Below, piece after piece: positions 19,011 to 29,181 of a stretch of 64,000 nucleotides of DNA. A program made the translations under genes and the position numbers. This stretch comes from Methylorubrum salsuginis (GTDB lineage Bacteria; Pseudomonadota; Alphaproteobacteria; Rhizobiales; Beijerinckiaceae): contig NZ_FOSV01000001.1 of assembly GCF_900114375.1 (NCBI RefSeq), positions 124,001-188,000 on the forward strand, written 5' to 3'. The notes under the pieces were generated by a model, which worked only from the letters and a program-made list of their open reading frames with translations, was not told the DNA's origin and made no database searches. Position 1 is the first letter of the stretch. Every line of letters begins with the position of its first letter.

Positions 19011-20741
19011 ATGCAGACGTGGAACCAGGTCTACGACCCATTCAACAATGCGTGGCTGTCGACATTCGCAGCCTCGATCCCGGTCATCGCGCTGCTCGGC
19101 ATGATCGCCAGCGGCAAGGTCCAGGCGCATATCGCCGCCGTGCTCTCGCTGATCCTGGCTTTGGCGGTGGCGGTGTTCATCTTCACCATGCCCGCCGACC
19201 TCGCGTGGCGCGTGGCCCTGTTCGGCGGCATTCGCGGCCTGTTTCCGATCGGCTGGATCATCCTCAACGTCATCTTCCTCTACCGCCTGACGGTGGAGAA
19301 GGGCTGGTTCTCGACGCTGCAGCAATCGGTGGCGGGCATCACCGAGGATCGGCGCCTGCAGCTCCTGCTCGTCGCCTTCGCCTTCGGCGCCTTCTTCGAG
19401 GGCGCGGGCGGCTTCGGCACGCCGGTCGCCGTCACGGGCGCGATCCTGATCGGGCTGGGCTTCTCGCCGCTGGCCGCCTCGGGCCTCTCGCTCATCGCCA
19501 ACACCGCGCCGGTGGCCTACGGCGCGCTCGGCGCCCCGATCCAGGGGCTGGCCTCGGTCACGGGCTACGATCCCTACATCCTCGGCGCGATGATCGGACG
19601 GCAGCTGCCGTTCTTCTCGCTGATCGTGCCGTTCTGGCTGATCGCGGTCTTCGCCGGCTTCCGCGGCATGTTCGCGATCTGGCCGCCGATCCTGGTCTGC
19701 GGCGCCTCGTTCGCGGTCGCGCAGTTCGCCATCTCGAACTACATCAACCCCTGGATCGTCGATATCGGCGCCTCGCTGATCTCGATGGGCTGCCTCGTGC
19801 TGTTCCTGAAGTTCTGGCAGCCGGCCCAGATCTGGACGTCGCCGGCCCTGCGCGGCCACGATCCGTCGATCGGCTACAACAGCCCCAAGTCGCTGGGCGC
19901 CGGCGTGCCCGGCGACCTGCCGCGCCCGGTCTCGCCGACCCGCACCGCCTCGTCCTCCGAGATCCTCATGGCCTGGGTGCCGTGGATCGTGCTGTCGGTG
20001 ATCCTCGGCTTCTGGGGCACCAAGTGGTTCAAGGACATCGTCGATCCGCTCTTCACCTGGAAGTACGAGGTGCCCGGCCTGCACAACGTCATCCTCAAGG
20101 TGCCGCCGGTCGTCGACAAGCCGATCCCGGAGAAGGCCGTCTTCGCCTTCACCTACATGTCCTACACCGGCACCGGCGTGCTGCTCGCCGCGATCATCTC
20201 CGGCTTCATCATGCGCTTCTCGCCGCTGCGCCTGATCACCGCCTATTTCGAGACGATCTGGGTGCTGCGCTACTCGCTCATCACCATCGTGGCGATGCTC
20301 GCGCTCGGCGTCCTCACCGGCTACAGCGGCATCGACGCGACGCTGGGTCTGGCGTTTGCCGGCACCGGCATCCTCTACCCGTTCTTCGGCACCCTGCTCG
20401 GCTGGCTCGGCGTCGCGCTGACGGGCTCGGACACCGCCTCGAACGTGCTGTTCGGCAACCTCCAGAAGATCACCGCCGAGCAGCTCGGGCTGAACGGCGT
20501 GCTGATGGCGGCGGCCAACTCCTCGGGCGGCGTGATGGGCAAGATGATCGACGCGCAGTCGATCGTCGTCGCCTCGACCGCCACCGGGTATTTCGGCCAG
20601 GAGAGCAAGATCCTGCGCTTCGTGTTCTGGCACTCCATCATCCTGGCCTGCCTCGTCGGCGGCCTCGTGATGCTCCAGGCCTACGTGTCGCCCTTCACCG
20701 AGATGGTGCTGCACGCCCCCGCCGCCGCGGGCGCGCACTGA
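19011..20741 (+). CDS. lctP: L-lactate permease
   Basis: A 576-residue inner-membrane permease of the LctP family (proton-coupled lactate/glycolate uptake), with about a dozen hydrophobic segments from residue 15 to the end. Conserved family stretches include FFEGAGGFGTPVA, ANTAPVAYGALGAP, GLAFAGTGILYPFFGTLLGW and GSDTASNVLFG. GGAGGAGGA just upstream supports ATG 19011; the frame extends to 18930 without similarity. A strong terminator follows, so it is transcribed alone. Confidence 0.95.
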   Translation: MQTWNQVYDPFNNAWLSTFAASIPVIALLGMIASGKVQAHIAAVLSLILALAVAVFIFTMPADLAWRVALFGGIRGLFPIGWIILNVIFLYRLTVEKGWFSTLQQSVAGITEDRRLQLLLVAFAFGAFFEGAGGFGTPVAVTGAILIGLGFSPLAASGLSLIANTAPVAYGALGAPIQGLASVTGYDPYILGAMIGRQLPFFSLIVPFWLIAVFAGFRGMFAIWPPILVCGASFAVAQFAISNYINPWIVDIGASLISMGCLVLFLKFWQPAQIWTSPALRGHDPSIGYNSPKSLGAGVPGDLPRPVSPTRTASSSEILMAWVPWIVLSVILGFWGTKWFKDIVDPLFTWKYEVPGLHNVILKVPPVVDKPIPEKAVFAFTYMSYTGTGVLLAAIISGFIMRFSPLRLITAYFETIWVLRYSLITIVAMLALGVLTGYSGIDATLGLAFAGTGILYPFFGTLLGWLGVALTGSDTASNVLFGNLQKITAEQLGLNGVLMAAANSSGGVMGKMIDAQSIVVASTATGYFGQESKILRFVFWHSIILACLVGGLVMLQAYVSPFTEMVLHAPAAAGAH

Positions 20742-20765
20742 GCCCCGCCTGAGCGGAACCCATGA

Positions 20766-20802
20766 AAAGGCCCGCCCCGTTCCGACGGGGCGGGCCTTTC
20801 TC
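20766..20802 (+). terminator. Terminator after lctP
   Basis: A 15-bp perfect stem (20766-20780 with 20785-20799, arms AAAGGCCCGCCCCGT / ACGGGGCGGGCCTTT) and a four-base loop. The arm ends in TTT. Confidence 0.88.
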
Positions 20803-20811
20803 GTTCGGGAT

Positions 20812-20928
20812 TATACCAAGCGGCACGGAACAGGACCGATGGTCCCCTTCCGTGCGTCCGGCGGACGCCCGCCGCCCCGCAGTCGCGGGGGCAATCGGCG
20901 ATGAGTCAGGATCATCGCCGATTGGTAT
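20812..20928. repeat. ATACCAA-bounded palindromic element
   Basis: TATACCAA at 20812-20819 and TTGGTAT at 20922-20928 bound a 117-bp block with nested inverted repeats: GCACGGAA with TTCCGTGC, and a 13-bp pair at 20892-20904 / 20912-20924 (CAATCGGCGATGA). It lies between convergent lctP and the DUF983 gene. An ATACCAA-starting palindrome also occurs at 53197. Confidence 0.65.
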
Positions 20929-20937
20929 GAGGCCCGC

Positions 20938-21348
20938 TCAAGCCGGCCCGGGCGAGCCCGGTTTGGCCGGCGCCGGGCGGGCGAGGCGCCCCTCTTCCGC
21001 CCGGTGGACGTACTGGCTCGCCACCAGCCAGCCCTTGAAGAAGCGCAAGGGCAGGGTGCAGGTGATCAGCACGATGGGCAGCGTGAGCACGAAGTGGAGC
21101 CAGACCGGCGGATCGTAGGTCAGCTCCAGCCACAGCCCGAAGGCGACGGCGGGGATCGCCGTCGTCATCATCACGAAGAAGGCCGGCCCGTCGGCCGGGT
21201 CGGCGAAGGAGAAGTCGAGCCCGCACGCGTCGCAGGACGGCGCGACCTGCAGGAATCCCTTGAACAGATGGCCGCGCCCGCAGCGCGGGCAGGCGCTGCG
21301 CACGGCGCAGGCGATCGGCGACTGGGGCGTGTAGGTGGGATCGGACAT
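20938..21348 (-). CDS. DUF983 zinc-ribbon membrane protein
   Basis: A 136-residue DUF983 protein. An N-terminal zinc ribbon (CPRCGRGHLFKG and CDACGLDF) is followed by two membrane segments (FFVMMTTAIPAVAFGLWLEL and WLHFVLTLPIVLITCTLPL). The family is common in alphaproteobacteria and of unknown function. ATG 21348 follows GCGAGG; the longer frame to 21438 lacks similarity. Confidence 0.88.
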   Translation of the reverse strand: MSDPTYTPQSPIACAVRSACPRCGRGHLFKGFLQVAPSCDACGLDFSFADPADGPAFFVMMTTAIPAVAFGLWLELTYDPPVWLHFVLTLPIVLITCTLPLRFFKGWLVASQYVHRAEEGRLARPAPAKPGSPGPA

Positions 21349-21515
21349 CGAACCTCGCTTCGTCGGGGCAACGGAACCCGGCGCCGATGGTTCGCTCACA
21401 TCACCCCCCCGCGACATCCCGGCAAGGGTCGGCTTCACCCGGCTGGCATACGAGTCCGGGCCGGGATTAGGGCGGCGCTCCGGACGTGCCTTTCCCTTCC
21501 GGCGCCCGCCCCCAC

Positions 21516-22052
21516 ATGCGGACGATGTTCTTTCGGCGTGCCCGCGGCGACAGCCTGCTCGACCTGCCCCGGATCGAGACCGAGCGGCTGGCCATCGCCC
21601 CGCTGGAGCGCGCCGACGCGGCGGCCCTGCACCGCCTCACCGACGACCCGGCGATCACCGGCGCCATCGATTTCCTGCCCGATCCCTTCACCCTGGCGGA
21701 TGCCGAGGGGCTGATCGCGGGTGGGCGGCACGGGCGCGACCGCTTCCTCGGGGCGTGGCTGCGTGACGACAGGACGCTCGCCGGCGTCGTCGGCGCGCAT
21801 CTGCGCGGGGAGGGCGCCCTCGAGATCGGCTACTGGGTCGGGGGGGCCGCCCGCGGGCGCGGCTTCGGCGCCGAAGCGGTGGGCGGCGTCCTCGCCCTGT
21901 TGCGGACGCGCTTCCCCCGCCGGGCGATCCTGGCCGAATGCCGCCCCGGCAACGTCGCCTCCTGGGGATTGCTGCACAAGCTCGGCTTTCGCGAGACCGG
22001 GACGGAGGGGCACCGGCCGGGCCGGCGCCAGCTCGCCTGGGAGGGCGGCTGA
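21516..22052 (+). CDS. GNAT-family N-acetyltransferase (RimJ/RimL-like)
   Basis: A 178-residue acetyl-CoA-dependent acetyltransferase. The RimJ/RimL-type start IETERLAIAPLERADAAAL, the acetyl-CoA loop GGAARGRGFGAEAV and the end AECRPGNVASWGLLHKLGF (Asn-x-x-Ser segment) are present. The substrate is unknown; members modify ribosomal protein N-termini, antibiotics or metabolites. The start is uncertain: ATG 21516, ATG 21525 and GTG 21486 are in frame, none with a good ribosome-binding site. Confidence 0.82.
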   Translation: MRTMFFRRARGDSLLDLPRIETERLAIAPLERADAAALHRLTDDPAITGAIDFLPDPFTLADAEGLIAGGRHGRDRFLGAWLRDDRTLAGVVGAHLRGEGALEIGYWVGGAARGRGFGAEAVGGVLALLRTRFPRRAILAECRPGNVASWGLLHKLGFRETGTEGHRPGRRQLAWEGG

Positions 22053-22160
22053 CGCGAAACGGCGATTGGACGAAAGCACGGGAAGTCAGACCGGCCGGAA
22101 TGTCCTAGGATTCGCGATGGCAACCGGCCGTATCGGCCCACCGGAAGGCGTGACCCGGAC

Positions 22161-22880
22161 ATGATGGCCAGCGCAGCAACCGATCCCGGCAACGACGCCG
22201 CCCCGCGCACGGGGGAGGGCGCCTTGCGGCTTCTCCTCGTCGACGACCACCCGCTGTTCCGCGAGGCGCTGGCGAGCGCCATCGCGCTGGCCTTTCCCGG
22301 CGCCGAATTGCACGAGGCCGACGGCATCCGCGGGGCCTGCGAGATCCTCGACCGCCATCCGGCGATCGACCTGACGCTGCTCGACCTGACCATGCAGGGG
22401 GTGGCGGGCTTCGACGGGCTCGTCACCATCCGCACCCGCTTTCCCCGGGTGCCGATCCTGATCGTCTCGGGGTTGGAGGAGCCGCGCATCATGCACGAGG
22501 CCGTGCGCCACGGCGCGGCGGGCTTCGTGCCGAAGGCCGTCGACAAGGCGACGCTGACCCGCGCCATCTCCGAGGTCCTGGGGGGCGCCCTGTTCATGCC
22601 GGCCGACCGCGCCGCGCCCCCCGCCCCCGCCCGCCCGAGCAGCAAGAAAGCGCCGCTCGCCGAGCGCGTCGCCCGGCTGACGCCGCAGCAGATGCGGGTG
22701 CTGACGATGATCCGCCAGGGCAAGCTCAACAAGCAGATCGCCCACGAGCTTCAGGTCGGCGACTCGACCGTGAAGGCCCATGTCTCCGAGATCCTGCGCA
22801 AGCTCGAAGTCATCAGCCGCACCCAGATCGTGATCGAGACCGCCTATCTCGACTTCGACCAGACCGGCGGGGGGTTTTGA
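22161..22880 (+). CDS. NarL/LuxR-family response regulator
   Basis: A 239-residue two-component regulator. The receiver domain (residues 22-140) has LRLLLVDDHPLFREAL, the phospho-acceptor in LTLLDLTMQG and the conserved lysine in FVPKAVDK. The C-terminal LuxR helix-turn-helix (LTPQQMRVLTMIRQGKLNKQ, then VGDSTVKAHVSEIL) binds DNA. No partner kinase is adjacent. ATG 22161 and 22164 are equivalent starts. Confidence 0.92.
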   Translation: MMASAATDPGNDAAPRTGEGALRLLLVDDHPLFREALASAIALAFPGAELHEADGIRGACEILDRHPAIDLTLLDLTMQGVAGFDGLVTIRTRFPRVPILIVSGLEEPRIMHEAVRHGAAGFVPKAVDKATLTRAISEVLGGALFMPADRAAPPAPARPSSKKAPLAERVARLTPQQMRVLTMIRQGKLNKQIAHELQVGDSTVKAHVSEILRKLEVISRTQIVIETAYLDFDQTGGGF

Positions 22881-22983
22881 GAGGCCGGGTCGCGCTCGCA
22901 AAAAAATCCGGTCGCCGGACGGCGTTCGATGCAGGATAGTACCGGCATCGCCCGCATCGTGGGCGGGGGGCGAGGGGCGTGAC

Positions 22984-23478
22984 ATGGCCGAGGGCGGCGT
23001 GGCCGAGCCTGGAACCAGCGCGGCGGCGGGCGGCGCGCCGTCGCCCGTGACGCTGGCGGACTCGCTGATGCGCGAGGCCGGCTGGGGACCGGCGCAATTC
23101 GGGCGCGAGGGGCCGAACCCGCCGTATCTCCGCATCGGCGGGCGCCTGCGCCTGTCGCTCTCGGCCTACGAGCCTTGCTTTGCCGCCTTCCACCGCGACC
23201 GCGGGCCCTTCCGCTCCAAGGTCGGCATGGCGGCGCATCTGGCGCACTACGACGCCCTGATGGTCGATCCGATTGCCTTCGAGGAATGCTTCGGAGCGGG
23301 CGAGGGCAACGACACGGTGTTTCCGTTCGGCGCGTGGCTCACCGTCCGCCGGGTCGGCTTCGGCGGGATCGAATTATGGGGCAAGCGCCAGGGCGCCGTG
23401 ACCCTACCGCTGGAGCCGCTGACGGTCGCCTCCGCGATCTGGCTGCGGCGGGCGGAGACGCCGCCGACGAAGCGCTAG
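22984..23478 (+). CDS. Hypothetical protein
   Basis: A 164-residue soluble protein with a natural composition and internal aromatic/charged segments (PPYLRIGGRLRLSLSAYEPC, HLAHYDALMVDPIAFEECF, VFPFGAWLTVRRVGFGGIEL). No family is recognised and no catalytic motif stands out. The gene lies between the NarL regulator and the DCC protein, all on the plus strand. Confidence 0.6.
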   Translation: MAEGGVAEPGTSAAAGGAPSPVTLADSLMREAGWGPAQFGREGPNPPYLRIGGRLRLSLSAYEPCFAAFHRDRGPFRSKVGMAAHLAHYDALMVDPIAFEECFGAGEGNDTVFPFGAWLTVRRVGFGGIELWGKRQGAVTLPLEPLTVASAIWLRRAETPPTKR

Positions 23479-23489
23479 GTTCTTGTGCC

Positions 23490-23535
23490 GCGTCGGCTTT
23501 TCTCCGAAAGCCGGTATCCGCCTTTCGGGCCGATG
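23490..23535 (-). repeat. Degenerate copy of the palindromic repeat
   Basis: Carries CCGAAAGCCGGTATCCGCC and TTTCGGGCCGATG in the inverted orientation, with weaker outer arms (CGTCGGC). It sits between two plus-strand genes, 12 bp after the stop at 23478. Confidence 0.7.
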
Positions 23536-23552
23536 TCCTGGACCCCACGCCC

Positions 23553-23987
23553 ATGCCGGATCGTCCGAGCCTTGCCGATCTCGAACGCGGCGCGGTCGTG
23601 GTCTTCGACACCGACTGCGTCCTGTGTAGCCGATGGGTGCATTTCCTGCTCGCGCGGGAGCGCCGGCCGACCCTCGTCTTCGTCCGGGCGTGGTCGGCGA
23701 CGGGACGCGCCCTGGCCGCGCGGCACGGCCTCGACGCCGCCGATCTGAACCGCACCTACCTGCTGATCGAGAACGGGCGGCCCCTCCTGCGGTCGGCCGC
23801 GACCCTGGCGCTGTTCGGGCATCTGCGGGCCCCCTGGCGCTGGCTCGGCGTGTTCGCCCTGGTCCCCGCCAGTCTCCGGGACCGCCTCTACGGATGGGTC
23901 GCCGACAACCGTTACGCGTGGTTCGGCCGCAAGGACGATTGCTTCGTCCCGCCCGCCCCTTCGCGCGACCGCTTCATTCAAGATTAG
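23553..23987 (+). CDS. DCC-family thiol-disulfide oxidoreductase-like protein (DUF393)
   Basis: A 144-residue DUF393/DCC protein. The family motif is intact in VVFDTDCVLCSRWVHFLL (DxxCxxC), and the C-terminal half has the usual WRWLGVFALVPASLRDRLYG and WFGRKDDCF. A thiol-disulfide role is proposed for the family but not proven. The TAG stop at 23985-23987 is the first three bases of the palindrome consensus TAGAGCATC, so the element supplies the stop codon. Confidence 0.85.
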   Translation: MPDRPSLADLERGAVVVFDTDCVLCSRWVHFLLARERRPTLVFVRAWSATGRALAARHGLDAADLNRTYLLIENGRPLLRSAATLALFGHLRAPWRWLGVFALVPASLRDRLYGWVADNRYAWFGRKDDCFVPPAPSRDRFIQD

Positions 23988-24106
23988 AGCATCGGGCCGC
24001 ATCGTCCTTTCCCGAAAGCCGGTTCCCACCTTTCGGGCCGATGATCTCGTTTATCGTGCCTCATCGGCTCTGTCCGAAAGCCGGTTCCCACCTTTCGGGC
24101 CGATGC
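23985..24106 (-). repeat. Two tandem palindromic-repeat copies
   Basis: A TAGAGCATCGGG fragment is followed by two inverted-orientation copies, 23999-24043 and 24061-24106. Both contain CCGAAAGCCGGTTCCCACC and TTTCGGGCCGATG. They lie between the convergent DCC and P450 genes. The second copy and part of the spacer are translated as the last codons of the P450. Confidence 0.85.
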
Positions 24107-25487
24107 TGTCGCGGCGCGACCTCCAGCGCATCGGCAGCCCGCCGCGCGGGCGCAGCGAAAATTTCGGATCGGGGACGGGGTCCTGCTCCAGGCGCTCCGG
24201 CACCACCCGCTGCAGGAGCGTGGCCAGCACGAGGCAGGCTTCCATCAGGGCGAAGTTCTGACCGATGCACACGCGCGGACCCGCGCCGAAGGGGAGGTAG
24301 GCGTAGCGCGGCCAGGTCGGCTTTCCGAGGAAGCGGGCCGGATCGAAGGTGTCGGGATCGGCGAACCAGCGCCCGTCCCGGTGCAGGGCGTAGGGCGCGA
24401 TCTGGACGAGGTCGCCGGCCCGGATCGCGACGCCCGCCAGATCGACGGCCTGCGTCGCCTGCCGCAGGAAGAGCGAGTAGGCGGGCGGGTGGAGCCGCAG
24501 CGCCTCCTCGATTAGGGCGCGGGTCAGCGGGAGCCCGGCGAGGTCCTCCGCCTGCGGCAGCCGCCCGCCGAGACCATCGTCGATCTCGTGCAGGACGCGG
24601 GAGCGCCATGCTGGCGCGCGCGCCAGCGCCGCGAAGGTCCAGGAGAGGAGCGCGCCCGAGGTCTCGTGCCCGGCGATCAGCAGGCTCATCGCGTCGTCGC
24701 GCACGGCGCGCGCGTCGCCGCGATGCTGCGCGATCAGCATCGACAGCAGGTCGCCGCCGTCCGTGGTCGGCCGGGCGAGCCCGCGTGCGACGAGCCCGAC
24801 CACGAGCCGGTCCATCACGCCCATCGCCCAAAGCTTGCGGCGCTTGGCCCGCAGCGGCAGCCAGTCGGGCAACCGGATCGGCGCGGTGGATTCGCGGAAC
24901 GCGGTGTCCGAGAGGACCTGAAGGGCGGCCTCGATCTCGTCGCCGTTCTCGGGCGGGTCCGCGCCGAACAGGGTCCCGGCCGCGATGTCGAGGGTCAGGC
25001 GCGCCATCACCGCGTCGGTGTCGAGGGTCGCCGTGCCCGCCTCGCCCATCTGCCGGGTCAGGCGGTCGGCGAGGCGGGCGGCATGAGCGACCGCGACCGC
25101 GCCGTAGCCGGGCAGCCGCCGGGTCTGGAAGGCCGCCAGGACCTTGCGTCGGCGCTCGCGCCACGCCTCGCCCTCGGCGAGCAGCAGGCTGTCGCCGTTC
25201 CACTGGGCGACGACCTCGGTCAGCCGCCGGAAGCGGATGAACGAGGCCCAGTGCTGCGTCAGCAGCGCCTCGACCTGATCCGGATGGAACAGCAGCCAGG
25301 ACCGGTAGGGGCCGAGGCGCAGCCGGACGACGTCCCCGTGGCGGCGGCGCAGGTCGTCGTAGAAGGCGAGCTGGTCGAACTTGATGCGGACGAGATGATC
25401 GACGCCGAGGAGCCAGCGGCGCGGCTGTCCGATGCGTCCAGAGGCGCGTCCGGGCATGGCCGGTTCAGGCCTGGCCGGTTCAGGCAT
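24051..25487 (-). CDS. Cytochrome P450
   Basis: A 478-residue haem monooxygenase. The I-helix oxygen-binding motif is AGHETSGALLSW, the ExxR motif is in EEALRLHPP, and the haem loop FGAGPRVCIGQNFAL holds the thiolate Cys407. No membrane anchor is seen. Substrate and redox partner are unknown. The last 18 or so codons (RDSIGPKGGNRLSDRADEAR) come from the palindromic repeat, so the original stop was probably replaced when the element inserted. ATG 25487 overlaps the stop of the upstream methyltransferase gene by 8 bp (25480-25487), indicating a coupled operon; ATG 25457 is an alternative. Confidence 0.92.
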   Translation of the reverse strand: MPEPARPEPAMPGRASGRIGQPRRWLLGVDHLVRIKFDQLAFYDDLRRRHGDVVRLRLGPYRSWLLFHPDQVEALLTQHWASFIRFRRLTEVVAQWNGDSLLLAEGEAWRERRRKVLAAFQTRRLPGYGAVAVAHAARLADRLTRQMGEAGTATLDTDAVMARLTLDIAAGTLFGADPPENGDEIEAALQVLSDTAFRESTAPIRLPDWLPLRAKRRKLWAMGVMDRLVVGLVARGLARPTTDGGDLLSMLIAQHRGDARAVRDDAMSLLIAGHETSGALLSWTFAALARAPAWRSRVLHEIDDGLGGRLPQAEDLAGLPLTRALIEEALRLHPPAYSLFLRQATQAVDLAGVAIRAGDLVQIAPYALHRDGRWFADPDTFDPARFLGKPTWPRYAYLPFGAGPRVCIGQNFALMEACLVLATLLQRVVPERLEQDPVPDPKFSLRPRGGLPMRWRSRRDSIGPKGGNRLSDRADEAR

Positions 25488-26748
25488 GGTGCGTCGCGCC
25501 CCTGCCGCGCGACCGGGCCTGCCAGCGGCGGCGCAGTCCGGCGAGCGGCCATCCCACGAGCAGGCCGGCGGCGCCGACCAGCGCCCAGGCGAAGTGGACA
25601 TGCTCCAGGCATTTCAGGGCCGCGAGGGGGCCGTTCAGGCGTACGAGGCCGTCGTCGTAGACGAGCCGCGCGCCGGGCAGCGGCTCGAGCGAAAGGCCGA
25701 CGGCCTCGCGGCGGGCGAGCCACGCCTTCAGGCGGCGGTGGAGGGGCCTGGCCGGATCGAGCGTCAGGCGGGCCGCCTCGGGGATCCACGGCCGCCAGCG
25801 CGGGCGCCATTCGGGCACATGCGCCCGGTATTCGGGCCAGCCCTGCGGGAAGCGCACGAGGAGGTCGTGGCGGTGGTGCCAGCGCACCATGCCGAGCACG
25901 AAGACCCAGGCCATCAGGGCCGCTGCGGCGATCCAGGGCGAGCCGAGGGCGAGCCCCATCACCACCCAGCTCGCCGCGGTGGAGAGCTGCATCGGGTTGG
26001 TCACGTAGGCGAACACGCCCGTCCGCACGAGGCGCTGGGTCGGGTCCAGGGGGATCGGCGTGCCCTCGCCGTACATCACGAAGAGCTGGACCGCGGAGAG
26101 GCCCAGCACGAACAGCGGCGCCAGGAGGACGAGGCAGAACGCCGTCAGGAGCGGCGGGCGGCCCGCCAGGTCCCATTCGCCCCCCATCGCCCGCAGGATC
26201 AGGCAGGGCAGGACGCCGAAGGCGAGGAAGCCGTAGCCGAGCGCCAGCAGCGCCGCCCGCTCGGGCAGCCGCCGGTCCTGCGCCGTCCAGCGCGCGAGGG
26301 CGAGGGCCGGCAGATGCGCCGTCGCGAACACCGTCACCACGCCCGGGAACCAGCCGGGGCCGGGATGGACCAGCGGCGGGAGCGACAGGAAGAACAGCCC
26401 GTGCAGGCCGGCGACGATCGGCGGCAGCAACCACAGGGGATTCGTGCGCGGAAAGGCGAGGAAGAGGACGGGCCCGAACAGGAGGGCCCCGCCGATCCAG
26501 ATGTCGGCCGGGATGCCCTGCAGCATCAGGGTCTGCCCGCCGTAGCGCCACCAGCCCATCGCGGCGGCGAGGATGTGGGTCCCGAAGATCAGCCCCAGCC
26601 CGTAGAGGAAGGCGAACAGGCAGCCGACCAGGGTGCGCCGGTCGTGCCCGTCGCGGCGGACGAGGATCGCGCAGGCCGCGAGCGGGCCGAGGAACAGGGC
26701 CCAGCGCAGCGCCCACAGGACCGGGACGGGCAGTTCGAGGGCGATCAT
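25480..26748 (-). CDS. Multi-pass membrane protein with an isoprenylcysteine/phospholipid methyltransferase-like domain
   Basis: A 422-residue integral membrane protein with about nine hydrophobic segments. The region RLVRTGVFAYVTNPMQLST, with the later MVRWHHRHDLLVRFPQGWPEY, matches the ICMT/PEMT-like SAM-dependent membrane methyltransferase pattern (RNPxY-type helix). The extra N-terminal membrane half and a polar C-terminal region are not typical, and the substrate is unknown. ATG 26748 overlaps the upstream stop as ATGA. It is the middle gene of a three-gene operon ending in the P450, suggesting methylation and oxidation of the same lipid-like compound. Confidence 0.75.
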   Translation of the reverse strand: MIALELPVPVLWALRWALFLGPLAACAILVRRDGHDRRTLVGCLFAFLYGLGLIFGTHILAAAMGWWRYGGQTLMLQGIPADIWIGGALLFGPVLFLAFPRTNPLWLLPPIVAGLHGLFFLSLPPLVHPGPGWFPGVVTVFATAHLPALALARWTAQDRRLPERAALLALGYGFLAFGVLPCLILRAMGGEWDLAGRPPLLTAFCLVLLAPLFVLGLSAVQLFVMYGEGTPIPLDPTQRLVRTGVFAYVTNPMQLSTAASWVVMGLALGSPWIAAAALMAWVFVLGMVRWHHRHDLLVRFPQGWPEYRAHVPEWRPRWRPWIPEAARLTLDPARPLHRRLKAWLARREAVGLSLEPLPGARLVYDDGLVRLNGPLAALKCLEHVHFAWALVGAAGLLVGWPLAGLRRRWQARSRGRGATHHA

Positions 26749-27137
26749 GCCACGACCCGCCGGGCGAGCGCGTCGCGCAAGGCGGGCGGACAGCGGGTCT
26801 CGAACAGCTCGACGACGAGGAAGACGACCGGCAGACCGAGGGCGAGATGCAGCGCCAGCGGCGGCAGGGCCACGATCAGCACGCATTGGATCATGGTGCC
26901 CAGCCGCATCAGGATTCCCTCGCGCGAGACCGCGGGCGGCATGCGCATCAGGGCGACCACCAACAGGGCGGGAAAGATCACCGAGAGCGGATAGGCCAGG
27001 AGTGGCCCCTCGTCCGAGGCCGAGAGGGCCCGGACCAGATCGACGCTGCGAAGGAGCACGGCGGTCGCGAGGGCGACTCCGACGAGGCGCCTCGCATGGG
27101 CGGTGAGGGTGTGGCGGTGGGTCGGTCGCGCGTGCAT
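26745..27137 (-). CDS. Small membrane protein of the P450 operon
   Basis: A 130-residue protein with a basic N-terminus (MHARPTHRHTLTAHARRLVG) and three or four hydrophobic segments (VALATAVLLRSVDL, YPLSVIFPALLVVALM, TMIQCVLIVALPPLALHLAL, GLPVVFLVVELF). No family is recognised. Its TGA overlaps the next ATG (ATGA at 26748-26745), so translation is coupled to the methyltransferase-like gene. It is the first gene of the operon; the promoter should lie in the 47 bp before it or within the ABC-F region. Confidence 0.7.
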   Translation of the reverse strand: MHARPTHRHTLTAHARRLVGVALATAVLLRSVDLVRALSASDEGPLLAYPLSVIFPALLVVALMRMPPAVSREGILMRLGTMIQCVLIVALPPLALHLALGLPVVFLVVELFETRCPPALRDALARRVVA

Positions 27138-27184
27138 GGGCCGATTATCGCACAACGGCAACGCGCAGCGTATGCGGCCCGGCC

Positions 27185-29050
<1,866 letters not shown>

Positions 29051-29181
29051 GGCCGCGTTCTGAGGGCGGCGCGCCCGCGGCGCAAGCCCGCAAGACGGCA
29101 GGATTTCGCGGCCTGCGCGAACGTTTTGCCGACTCGAACGTTCGGCTCCCACGAGCAACCTGTGCCGTGAGAGGAAGGACG

